Position numbers and translations under genes: made by a program. Source: DATJGS01 sp035494735 (GTDB taxonomy: Bacteria > Eisenbacteria > RBG-16-71-46). From it: a stretch of 64,000 nucleotides of DNA. Under the pieces are notes generated by a model. The model did not search any database and was not told the origin of the DNA. It saw only the letters and a list, made by a program, of their open reading frames with translations. Below, one piece after another: positions 7,972-15,295 of this stretch; positions within the stretch are counted from its first letter, which is position 1, and every line of letters starts with the position of its first letter. The DNA is taken from positions 1 to 64,000 of the forward strand of contig DATJGS010000045.1 in the NCBI GenBank assembly GCA_035494735.1. The letters run 5' to 3'.

Positions 7972-9393
7972 ATGCCGTCCGGCCTCCCCCTTCCTCTCGT
8001 GCGCGGCGTCGACGTCGCCGATCCGCTCATCGCGCTGCACGCGCTGCGCGCGCTGCCGCACCGATTCCTGCTGCACTCTTCGCTCGAGGACGCGCGCGCG
8101 CGCTGGTCGTTCTTCGGCGCCGAACCGTTCTCCCTCTACAAGGGCGGGGACTATCGCGGCGGCACGGCGGCGTTCCGGCGCGTCACGCGACGCGTCGCCG
8201 ACGATGAAAACGCGTCGTCGCTCGTTCCGTTCACGGGCGGCGCGGTCGGCTACTGGGCATACGACTTCGGCCGGCGGCTCGAGAACCTGCGCTCGAGCGC
8301 GCGCCCGCTCGACGATCTGGAGCTGCCCGACTTCGTGCTCGGGTTCTACGACGTGATCGGAGCGTTCGACCATCGCACGCGCGAGACGTGGCTGTTCTCG
8401 AGCGGACTGCCGCTCGAGGGCGAGCGCCGCGTGCGCCATGCCGAGCGGCGCCTCGAGCGCTTTGCGTGGCTGCTGGAACGCGCCGCGACGCAGCCGCCGG
8501 CCCGCGCGTTCGCCGCCTCGACCGGCCTCGTGTCGACGTTCGAGCCCGACGCCTATCGCGCCGCGGTCGAGCGCGTGCGCGAGCACATCCGCGCCGGCGA
8601 CCTGTTCCAGGCCAATCTCTCGCAGCGCTGGACGCTCGGTCTCGAGGAGTGCGAACCGGCGCTCGCCGCCGAGCACCTGATGCGCGAACTGGCGGCGGCC
8701 TCGCCGGCGCCGTACGCGGCGTACCTCGACGCTGGCGACCACGCGATCGCCTCGGCGAGCCCGGAGTGCTTCCTCAACGTGCGCGGGCGCCGCGTCGAGA
8801 CGCGCCCCATCAAGGGCACGCGGCCGCGCGACACCGACCCGGCGCGCGATCACGCCGAGCGCGAGGCGCTGCTCGCGAGCGCGAAGGACCGCGCCGAGAA
8901 CGTGATGATCGTCGACGTGATGCGCAACGACCTCGGCCGCGTGTGCGTGCCGGGCAGCGTCGAGACTCCGGCGCTGTGCGCGCCCGAGTCGTTCCCGCAG
9001 GTGCACCATCTGGTCTCGACCGTGACCGGCGTGCTCGAAGAGGGTCGCGATGCGCTGGATCTGCTGCACGCCTGCTTCCCGGGCGGCTCCATCACCGGCG
9101 CGCCCAAGATCCGCGCCATGGAGATCCTCGACACGCTGGAGCCGGTGCGCCGCCACGTCTACACCGGCAGCGTCGGCTACCTCGACTGGCACGGCGCGGC
9201 GGAGTGGAACATCGCGATCCGCACGGCGCTCGTGACCGCGCGCGCCGCGCACTTCGCGGCGGGCGGCGGCATCACGGCCGACTCCGACCCCGACGCCGAG
9301 TACGTCGAGACCCTGCACAAGGCCGCCGGGCTCAGGCGCGCGCTCGGCGCGCTCACCGGGCAGTCGCTCGAAATCGGCGTCGAGGTCGGATGA
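7972..9393 (+). CDS. pabB: Aminodeoxychorismate synthase component I
   Basis: The enzyme aminates chorismate to 4-amino-4-deoxychorismate, the first step to p-aminobenzoate and folate. The 473-residue product has an N-terminal TrpE/PabB domain and the chorismate-binding domain with PIKGTRPRD, NVMIVDVMRNDLGRVC and PGGSITGAPKIRAMEIL. The PIKGT lysine marks PabB rather than anthranilate synthase, where Ala is usual at that position. The next gene overlaps by ATGA and encodes the lyase that follows in the pathway. No PabA amidotransferase is in the window, so it is encoded elsewhere or ammonia is used. Confidence 0.93.
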   Translation: MPSGLPLPLVRGVDVADPLIALHALRALPHRFLLHSSLEDARARWSFFGAEPFSLYKGGDYRGGTAAFRRVTRRVADDENASSLVPFTGGAVGYWAYDFGRRLENLRSSARPLDDLELPDFVLGFYDVIGAFDHRTRETWLFSSGLPLEGERRVRHAERRLERFAWLLERAATQPPARAFAASTGLVSTFEPDAYRAAVERVREHIRAGDLFQANLSQRWTLGLEECEPALAAEHLMRELAAASPAPYAAYLDAGDHAIASASPECFLNVRGRRVETRPIKGTRPRDTDPARDHAEREALLASAKDRAENVMIVDVMRNDLGRVCVPGSVETPALCAPESFPQVHHLVSTVTGVLEEGRDALDLLHACFPGGSITGAPKIRAMEILDTLEPVRRHVYTGSVGYLDWHGAAEWNIAIRTALVTARAAHFAAGGGITADSDPDAEYVETLHKAAGLRRALGALTGQSLEIGVEVG

Positions 9394-10250
9394 CGTCCCC
9401 GCGCGCGCCGCGCGTCCGGCTTCCCGAGCGCGCGCTGTGGATCGACGGCTCGATCGTCCGCGGCGAGGCGGCCGTGCTCTCGCTGTTCGATCGCGGCGCG
9501 CGCGACGGCGAAGGGCTGTTCGAGACGCTGCGCGTCAACGCCGGCGTCCCGCATTTGTGGGAGCGCCACCTCGAACGTCTCGTGCTGTCGGCCGCCGAGC
9601 TGGGGTTTCCGGTGCCGGCCTCGCCGTCGCGGCTGCGTGAGGGACTCGACGCGCTGCTCGCGGCCTCCTCGCTGAAGGACGCGGCGGCGCGCCTGACGGT
9701 GACGCGCGGCGTGCCCGGCGGCCGGCCCACGCGGGCCGGCGTGTGGATCGACGCGGAGCCGTTGTCCGGCCGGCTGTGGAGCGGCACGCGCGCAGGCGGC
9801 GCCAGCGCGATCCTGTCGATGACCCCGTTCGAGCCGGGCCCGCTCGGCCGCCACAAGACGACGAGCCGTCTGGCCTACGCGCTGGCCTCCGAGGAGGCGC
9901 GCGCGGCGCGCGTCGACGAGGCGCTGCTGGTGTCGGCCGCGGGCGAACTCCTGGAGGGCGCGAACTCGAACGTGTTCCTGGTCGGGGACGACGGGATCGA
10001 GACCCCGCCCCTGGCGCGCGGAATCCTGCCCGGCATCGCCCGCGCGCGAACGCTGGCGCTCGCCGCCGAGCTGGGACTGCCGGCGCGCGAGCGAACGCTG
10101 GCGGCGGCGGACGTCGAGCGCGCGCGCGAGGCGTTCGTCACGAACTCGGTCCAGGAGATCGTGCCGCTGACCCGGGTCGGCGCGCACGTGTTCGGCTCGC
10201 GCGCGGTCGGCGAGCGGCTGCGCGAGGCGTTCCGGACTTCGGCCGATTAG
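9390..10250 (+). CDS. pabC: Aminodeoxychorismate lyase (class IV PLP enzyme)
   Basis: The 286-residue product is a fold-type IV PLP enzyme: IDGSIVRGEAAVLSLFDRG at the start, the PLP lysine in GRHKTTSRLAYALA, EGANSNVFLV, LARGILPGIAR and AFVTNSVQEIVPL. These also occur in branched-chain and D-amino-acid aminotransferases. The 4-bp overlap with pabB makes 4-amino-4-deoxychorismate lyase by far the likeliest role, releasing p-aminobenzoate and pyruvate. It is cytoplasmic and co-expressed with pabB from the leaderless promoter. Confidence 0.9.
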   Translation: MTSPRAPRVRLPERALWIDGSIVRGEAAVLSLFDRGARDGEGLFETLRVNAGVPHLWERHLERLVLSAAELGFPVPASPSRLREGLDALLAASSLKDAAARLTVTRGVPGGRPTRAGVWIDAEPLSGRLWSGTRAGGASAILSMTPFEPGPLGRHKTTSRLAYALASEEARAARVDEALLVSAAGELLEGANSNVFLVGDDGIETPPLARGILPGIARARTLALAAELGLPARERTLAAADVERAREAFVTNSVQEIVPLTRVGAHVFGSRAVGERLREAFRTSAD

Positions 10251-10477
10251 CCGCGAACCGTCCGCCGGCGAGGCGGCATTGCGTCGCCCGAGGTGGCGCG
10301 GCTGCAACGCGTATTGCGCCATTTCACTCACGGGCCCTTCGCGACTGGCCGATATTCCCCATGATCGCGAAGCCGACCGGCGTCGTGCCCGCATTTCGCA
10401 AGGCGCGCCACGGCTCCCTCCCGCGATTTCGTTGGGTCGCTCGGACTGCGCCCGCCGCCTCTCACGACGCGCATCCG

Positions 10478-10492
10478 TGGCACACGCAATGC
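10478..10492 (+). promoter_or_regulatory. Candidate sigma-54 promoter upstream of the alpha/beta hydrolase
   Basis: TGGCAC-acgca-ATGC matches the sigma-54 consensus TGGCAC-N5-TTGC except for one base, with the essential GG and GC exactly 10 nt apart. Transcription would begin near 10504, leaving a 5' leader of about 65 nt. The surrounding 318-base gap (10251-10568) holds no gene and is the only place in this region for the hydrolase promoter. Confidence 0.5.
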
Positions 10493-10568
10493 AATCCAAA
10501 CGGGCGTGAGGCGATCGGGCGCCGCATGAGGAGCGCCCGCGGCTGGCAACCTGCGCGTGAGGCGAACC

Positions 10569-11954
10569 ATGGCGGTCAAGGGCGGACGGCTGGAATTCCT
10601 GGTGCCGCACCTGCTCCGCGGCCAGTTCCTGAGGCCCGGATTCGTGGCCTTGAGCCTCCGGCTCGGCGTCGCCCAGCAGATGCCTTCGTGGGCGAAACTC
10701 CAGTTCACGAGCGCCGGAGTGTCCGCCGAGGACCTCGATCGCGTGCTCGGGCGGATTACCAGCCTGACGTCGTGGGTCGATGAATGGGAGAGCCTGGGGC
10801 GGGCCCACGAGCAGGGCGCCCGCGACGCGCTGGCCCTCGGCCGCGAGCGGATCGCGGCGCAGCGCTTCCTGGCCGCTTCGGCCGCGTACAATTTCGGGCA
10901 GTACGTCGTGTTCCTCGACGTCAACCGCAAGCGCATGCTGCACGAGGCCTGCGTCCGGACCTACGCGCAGGCCGCCCCGCTGTTCGACGTCCCGGCGCGC
11001 CCGTTCGAAGTCATGTATCGCCGCCGCCCGATGCGCGGCCTGTTGCGCGTCCCGCCCGGGCGCGGTCCCAAGCCGGTCGTCGTGCTCTTCAACGGCACGA
11101 ACGCCGTGAAGGAAGAGCTGCACTGGTGGAGCGAGTCGTTTCTCGAGCGCGGCATCGCGACCATCATGTTCGACGGGCCGGGCATGGGCCAGACGTTCCA
11201 CCGCCTGTCGATGGTCGCCGAGCCGCGCCCGATCGGCGTCGCCGTTCTGGATCGCATCGAAGGCTGCCCGGAGCTCGACCCCAAGGCGGTCGCGTTCCTC
11301 GGCATGAGCCTGGGCGGCTACATGGCGATCCGCATGGCCACGCATGAGCCGCGCATCCGCGCGGTGGCGGCGGTCAGCCCGCCGTACTCGGCGGACATCT
11401 ACTGGAATTTCACGCTCAGCGGCATGCGCCGCGAGCTGGCGGCCCTGTACGGGATCGAAGAGCGCGAAATGACGTCCGTGATCGAGAAGATCACGCTCGC
11501 CGACGTGCTCGGCAGGCTGCGCTGCCCGTTGATGGTCTCGGGCGGCGGGCACGACCACATCACGCCGGCCAGTGAGGCGTGGCGCATCTTCGAGACGGCC
11601 CCGGGCGAGCGCGAACTCGTGTTCTACCCCAAGGGCGCGCACGACTGCTTCAACGTGCTGTCGGATCTCAAGCCGCGGATGGTGCGCTGGGTGGTTCGCC
11701 AGCTCGAAGCGCACCACGCTCCCGCGGCGGCGGCGGCCACGGCGGCCAGCGCGGAAGAGCTGCCGATCGCGGCGGAAGCCGTGGACGCGGAATTCGCCGA
11801 GGCGCTGCGCGGCGACGTGCAGCGCATCGAGTGGCACCGGGCCGACACGGGCAGCGAGCCGGTGCGTTGGCGCTGGCCGTGGGAGTCGGCGACGCTGGCC
11901 GGCCCCATCGAAGTCGTGCACCGCTCGGTGGGCTCGGCCACCGTCTCGGTCTGA
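10569..11954 (+). CDS. Alpha/beta hydrolase (FrsA/DUF1100-like esterase fold)
   Basis: The 461-residue product has a helical N-terminal cap of about 150 residues, then a canonical alpha/beta hydrolase core. VVLFNGTNAVKEE carries the oxyanion region, FDGPGMGQT follows, GMSLGGY is the nucleophile elbow (GxSxG), HDHITP holds the acid region and PKGAHDCFN the catalytic His. This layout resembles FrsA and 2,6-dihydroxypseudooxynicotine hydrolase types, which cleave esters or C-C bonds. The start ATG lies 6 nt after a GAGG site. The C-terminal 85 residues (Ala-rich, then WHRADTGSEPVRWRWPWES) are an unexplained extension. The gene is isolated and probably controlled by the sigma-54-like site upstream. 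Confidence 0.8.
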   Translation: MAVKGGRLEFLVPHLLRGQFLRPGFVALSLRLGVAQQMPSWAKLQFTSAGVSAEDLDRVLGRITSLTSWVDEWESLGRAHEQGARDALALGRERIAAQRFLAASAAYNFGQYVVFLDVNRKRMLHEACVRTYAQAAPLFDVPARPFEVMYRRRPMRGLLRVPPGRGPKPVVVLFNGTNAVKEELHWWSESFLERGIATIMFDGPGMGQTFHRLSMVAEPRPIGVAVLDRIEGCPELDPKAVAFLGMSLGGYMAIRMATHEPRIRAVAAVSPPYSADIYWNFTLSGMRRELAALYGIEEREMTSVIEKITLADVLGRLRCPLMVSGGGHDHITPASEAWRIFETAPGERELVFYPKGAHDCFNVLSDLKPRMVRWVVRQLEAHHAPAAAAATAASAEELPIAAEAVDAEFAEALRGDVQRIEWHRADTGSEPVRWRWPWESATLAGPIEVVHRSVGSATVSV

Positions 11955-12412
11955 CCTCCAGCCTTACCGAGCCCTCCTAATCGGTACGAAGAGCCGCCGC
12001 CACTCTATTGTGGCCAGCCCGTGCCGGGCGACGCGTTCGGACCTCGCGAGTCGACCTCACCCGGCCCTCGGAATGTTTAGAAATACCGAACGAGTGAGGG
12101 CCACCGACGCCTCAAGCTCCATTTCTAGCGTCGTTTGGCCCAGAATAGACTTGATAAAGTCCTGTGGTTCCCGCAACATCTCCTCGTCACGGTCCGTCGC
12201 TGGGACGGCCGTGTTGTTACATTGATGGCCGCGCGACTCGCACGCACGATGGCTGGGGAGCCAGTGTGCGCGCTTCACGCGTTCGCCCCGACTCGCAGTC
12301 CTGGCGCGTCCGGGCGAAATTCCATCTCGAAAATTTCGACGAGTCGACGCGTTTAGGCGGGGCTGTGACCTCGCCGACCTGTTTCATGCGGAGCTTCTAC
12401 AGAGGAGACAGA
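11955..12412. other. Intergenic region with lower GC content
   Basis: This 458-base gap is visibly AT-richer than its neighbours. It contains a minus-strand 73-codon ORF (12057-12278) ending in a hydrophilic, protein-like stretch (LGQTTLEMELEASVALTRS), but it has no convincing ribosome site and no family I recognise. A lone TAGACT (12146-12151) could be a -10 box, but no good -35 is spaced to it. The ribosome site GAGGAG of the next gene is at the right end. The stretch may hold the promoter of the secreted gene or a decayed insertion. Confidence 0.4.
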
Positions 12413-13324
12413 ATGATGCGACAGCTACGGAGCTTTGCCGCGTGGGGAGCCGTTGCGGCGTTGGCGCTGGTCGTCAACATGGCGCCCGCGCACGCTCAGG
12501 GGGCGATGGACACGCCAGCCCTCTCGGTCGTGAAGAGCAACCGCGCCGAAGTAACGGTGCGTATCACGGCGGGCCCGAGTGGCGCGCCGGGTGGCATCTA
12601 CCTGGAATGGATGAACTGGGACGCCTACGACGCGAACGGCGGATGGGCGACCGACATCTACGGCGGCCTGTACTACTGCGAATTCACCGGCGCGCCGACG
12701 TGGCACGTGGGTTCGTACCAGCTGGGACCCGGCGAGAGCGTGGATGTCGTGCTCGGCGCGCTGTTCGACGAGACTGGCGTCGGCACCGACTGGACGGATG
12801 AAATGCCCGAGGGCGGCCATTTCGTGGTTCGCGCTCGCGCGGAAGGCTCCGGCACGACCGCCGAGAGCCCGAATACGCCGACGCTCGAGGCGTTCACCGC
12901 GCAGGATCCGAACAACTGCACGTTCACGCAGGGCTACTGGAAGAACCACCCGGCGGCGTGGCCGGTCGGCAGCCTGACGCTCGGCACCGTGAGCTACACC
13001 GCGGCGCAGCTGCTCAGCATCCTCAACACCCCGGCGGGCGGCAATGGCCTGCTCATCCTGGCGCATCAGCTGATCGCGGCGAAGCTGAACATCGCGAACG
13101 GCGCGGACGGCTCGGCCATCAACGGCACGATCGCCTCGGCGGACGCGCTCATCGGCGGTCTGGTTTGCCCGCCGGTCGGCGGCGGCTTCCTCAGCCCGGC
13201 GAGCACGAACAGCCTCACGAACACGCTCGACGACTGGAACAACGGCGTCACGGGTCCCGGACACTGCGGCAACACGCCCACGAAGCAGACGACGTGGGGC
13301 CGTTTGAAGAGCCTGTACCGCTAG
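12413..13324 (+). CDS. Secreted protein with QGYWKNHP domain and C-terminal WGRxKxLYR tag
   Basis: The 303-residue product has a signal peptide (cleavage near AHAQG, residue 25). An N-terminal beta-sandwich-like region of about 130 residues follows. Then comes a domain opening with NCTFTQGYWKNHPAAWPVG and continuing LLSILNTPAGGNGLLILAHQ; I have seen this GYWKNHP type in secreted proteins of many phyla, without known function. Three Cys in that domain (CTFTQ, VCPP, GHCG) probably form disulfides. The last 11 residues TTWGRLKSLYR match the C-terminus of the secreted protein at 29930-30691, suggesting a sorting or anchoring tag. The start is set by AGAGGAGACAG just upstream. It is followed directly by a strong terminator, so it is monocistronic. 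Confidence 0.75.
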   Translation: MMRQLRSFAAWGAVAALALVVNMAPAHAQGAMDTPALSVVKSNRAEVTVRITAGPSGAPGGIYLEWMNWDAYDANGGWATDIYGGLYYCEFTGAPTWHVGSYQLGPGESVDVVLGALFDETGVGTDWTDEMPEGGHFVVRARAEGSGTTAESPNTPTLEAFTAQDPNNCTFTQGYWKNHPAAWPVGSLTLGTVSYTAAQLLSILNTPAGGNGLLILAHQLIAAKLNIANGADGSAINGTIASADALIGGLVCPPVGGGFLSPASTNSLTNTLDDWNNGVTGPGHCGNTPTKQTTWGRLKSLYR

Positions 13325-13344
13325 TCGCATCGCAACCGCATCGC

Positions 13345-13381
13345 ATCGAGGGCGCCCCGGCCGGGCGCCCTCGATTTTGTT
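13345..13381 (+). terminator. Strong intrinsic terminator after the secreted WGRxKxLYR gene
   Basis: A perfect 13-bp stem atcgagggcgccc/gggcgccctcgat with a 5-nt loop is followed by tttgttt. It begins about 20 nt after the stop codon. Confidence 0.92.
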
Positions 13382-13400
13382 TGGGGCGTGCCTCCCCGGC

Positions 13401-13429
13401 ATGACGCCTCGCGGCCAAACTGCTAGTCT
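13401..13429 (+). promoter_or_regulatory. Probable sigma-70 promoter of the GNAT/oxygenase operon
   Basis: ATGACG and TAGTCT are spaced by 17 nt, immediately after the preceding terminator and 42 nt before the GNAT start codon. The -10 resembles the TAGACT box seen at other genes in this window. Confidence 0.45.
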
Positions 13430-13471
13430 TTTCGCGCTTCGTCCCTCGCGCATCCTCCTGATGGAGTTCTC

Positions 13472-13948
13472 ATGCCCGACGTCACCGCCCAGGTTCGCGT
13501 TCGCCCGCTCGACGAGCTGGACATCGGCGGCATCGTGCGCATCGACGAGCGCATCACCGGCGTCTACCGGCCGGACGTCTGGGAGCAGCGCGTCGGGTAC
13601 TACATGCGGCGCGATCCGGGGGCGTCGCAGGTCGCCGAGATCGACGGCAAGGTCGTCGGGTTCATGCTCGGGGACCTGCGGGCCGGGGAGTTCGGGCTCG
13701 AGGAGCCGAGCGGCTGGATCGAGCGCTTCGGCATCGATCCCGACTTCCGCGGGCGCGACCTGGGACGCCGGATGTTCGAGGCCATCCGCACGCATTTCGC
13801 ATCCGAAGGGGCGACGCGCGTGCGCACCCTGACGGATCGCGATCAGGCCGGCGTGTCGGCGTTCCTCGCTGCGCTCGGATTCCAACCGTCGCCCCTCGTG
13901 GCGCTCGAAATGCACGTGACCGGCCCTGCGGGGCAGGAGCGGAAATGA
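13472..13948 (+). CDS. GNAT-family N-acetyltransferase
   Basis: The 158-residue product is a single GNAT domain that transfers an acyl group from acyl-CoA to an amine. Visible motifs are GKVVGFMLGDL (strand 4), IERFGIDPDFRGRDLGRRMFE with the acetyl-CoA pyrophosphate loop (R/Q-x-x-G-x-G/A, here RGRDLG), and a C-terminal AFLAALGFQPSP. The substrate is not predictable. It overlaps the downstream diiron oxygenase gene by ATGA, so the two are co-translated; both use CoA thioesters in known relatives, which may be the link. Confidence 0.87.
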   Translation: MPDVTAQVRVRPLDELDIGGIVRIDERITGVYRPDVWEQRVGYYMRRDPGASQVAEIDGKVVGFMLGDLRAGEFGLEEPSGWIERFGIDPDFRGRDLGRRMFEAIRTHFASEGATRVRTLTDRDQAGVSAFLAALGFQPSPLVALEMHVTGPAGQERK

Positions 13949-15279
13949 AGGTCGAGAACCTCACGCTCGAGAAGAAGTACCACGACGCAGTCGAGCACTG
14001 GCGCCGCCACAATTTCACGGACTACCAGGTCCTTCTCGACAACTGGGAGAAGTACTTCCCGAAGGACGATCGTTTCTGTCTGTGCGCGAAGATGGAGCTG
14101 GGCATGCCCGACACCGTGCACGTCGGCGACCAGGCCGGGCAGAAGAAGCGCCTCAAGCCGAACGAGCTGACCGAAGAACAAGCCCAGCACCTGCTGGCCA
14201 TCATCCGCGCCCAGGCCTCCACGGAATTCGGCTCGATCCAGCAGCACAGCGGCACGCTGATGCGCGCGCAGGAGGACGACGATCGCTTCTGGGTGCTGCG
14301 CGTCATGGCCGAAGAGCTGCGCCACGGCTACCAGATGCTGCACCTGCTGCTCACCGAGGACTGGAGTAAGGCGTCGGGCGGGGCCAAGGGCGAGGACATG
14401 GTCGAAGAGATCCTGTCCATGCAGACCGGATCGCACGTCCTCGACGCTTTCAACCTCGAGTACGACTCGTTCGTCGACAACGTGTGCTTCGCGGCGTTCG
14501 TGGACCGCGTCGGCAAGTACCAGCTGACGATGCAGAAGGTGTGCGCGTACAAGCCCATGGCCGACAGCATGCCGCCCATGCTGCGCGAGGAGGCGTTCCA
14601 TCTGGCGACCGGCGTGATCCCGATGCGGCGTATGGCGCAGAAGGCGGCGAAGGGCGATCCGCTCGTGTCGATGCAGCAGCTGCAGCACGCCGCGAACAAG
14701 TGGTTCCCGCGCGCGCTCGAGATGTTCGGCGACGAGCGCGGCGGCGAAACGAACGTGAAGTTCGGCTTCAAGGACATGAAGAACCGTGAAGCCCAGGACC
14801 TGTACATCGAGGAAGTGAAGAAGATGCTGCGCGACATCAACGGCCGCTTCCTGCGCGCGCGCTTCCCCGAGTACACGCCCGACCGCGTCGAGGCCGTGCT
14901 CGACGATCTGGCGGAGACGCGCGGCGCGCATCGCGGCGTCGAGTTCGACGAACTGCTGCGCCTTCCGGACCGCCGCTTCTTCCGGCGCAAGGGCGAGTGC
15001 GCGTTCGCGCTCGTGGGGATCGATGGCGAGACGTATCCGGACGCCGAGAGCTACCTGCGCTACCTGTCCACGCGGCTCAACGAGGGCTACGTCGCGAGCC
15101 GCGACATGCGCCAGTACGCCGACGTGCTGCGCAAGGTCACGGCCGGCGAGATGTCGCAGAAGGACGGGATCATGGCCATGCCCAAGCTCAAGCGCGTCGG
15201 CGGCACGTGCCCGTGCTCGAACTCGGTGCGCTGGGTGGTCGAAACGCCGGCTGCGCCGAGCGCGGCGACTCCCGACTAG
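13945..15279 (+). CDS. PaaA/BoxB-like ferritin-fold diiron oxygenase
   Basis: The 444-residue product has the two EExxH-type helices of carboxylate-bridged diiron proteins: MAEELRHGYQMLHLLL near residue 120 and REEAFHLATG near residue 215. A further Glu lies in ASTEFGSIQQHS. Length and order fit the PaaA (phenylacetyl-CoA epoxidase) and BoxB (benzoyl-CoA epoxidase) group better than ribonucleotide reductase R2. No other paa or box gene (reductase, CoA ligase) is nearby, so it may be an orphan oxygenase with a different substrate. The C-terminus carries GGTCPCSNSVRW, an unusual Cys-x-Cys that could bind metal or form a disulfide. It is coupled to a GNAT gene upstream. Confidence 0.75.
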   Translation: MKVENLTLEKKYHDAVEHWRRHNFTDYQVLLDNWEKYFPKDDRFCLCAKMELGMPDTVHVGDQAGQKKRLKPNELTEEQAQHLLAIIRAQASTEFGSIQQHSGTLMRAQEDDDRFWVLRVMAEELRHGYQMLHLLLTEDWSKASGGAKGEDMVEEILSMQTGSHVLDAFNLEYDSFVDNVCFAAFVDRVGKYQLTMQKVCAYKPMADSMPPMLREEAFHLATGVIPMRRMAQKAAKGDPLVSMQQLQHAANKWFPRALEMFGDERGGETNVKFGFKDMKNREAQDLYIEEVKKMLRDINGRFLRARFPEYTPDRVEAVLDDLAETRGAHRGVEFDELLRLPDRRFFRRKGECAFALVGIDGETYPDAESYLRYLSTRLNEGYVASRDMRQYADVLRKVTAGEMSQKDGIMAMPKLKRVGGTCPCSNSVRWVVETPAAPSAATPD

Positions 15280-15295
15280 CCGCCGTCCGGTTCCC

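Noticed and set aside
9177..11921. Very long minus-strand open frame (over 900 codons) opposite pabB-pabC and the hydrolase
   Set aside because: It is a high-GC shadow of real plus-strand genes: Arg/His/Ala-rich, low complexity, no family motifs, no ribosome site.
12057..12278. 73-codon minus-strand ORF
   Set aside because: Not called as a gene: no ribosome site, no family resemblance; kept only as a note on the AT-rich gap.
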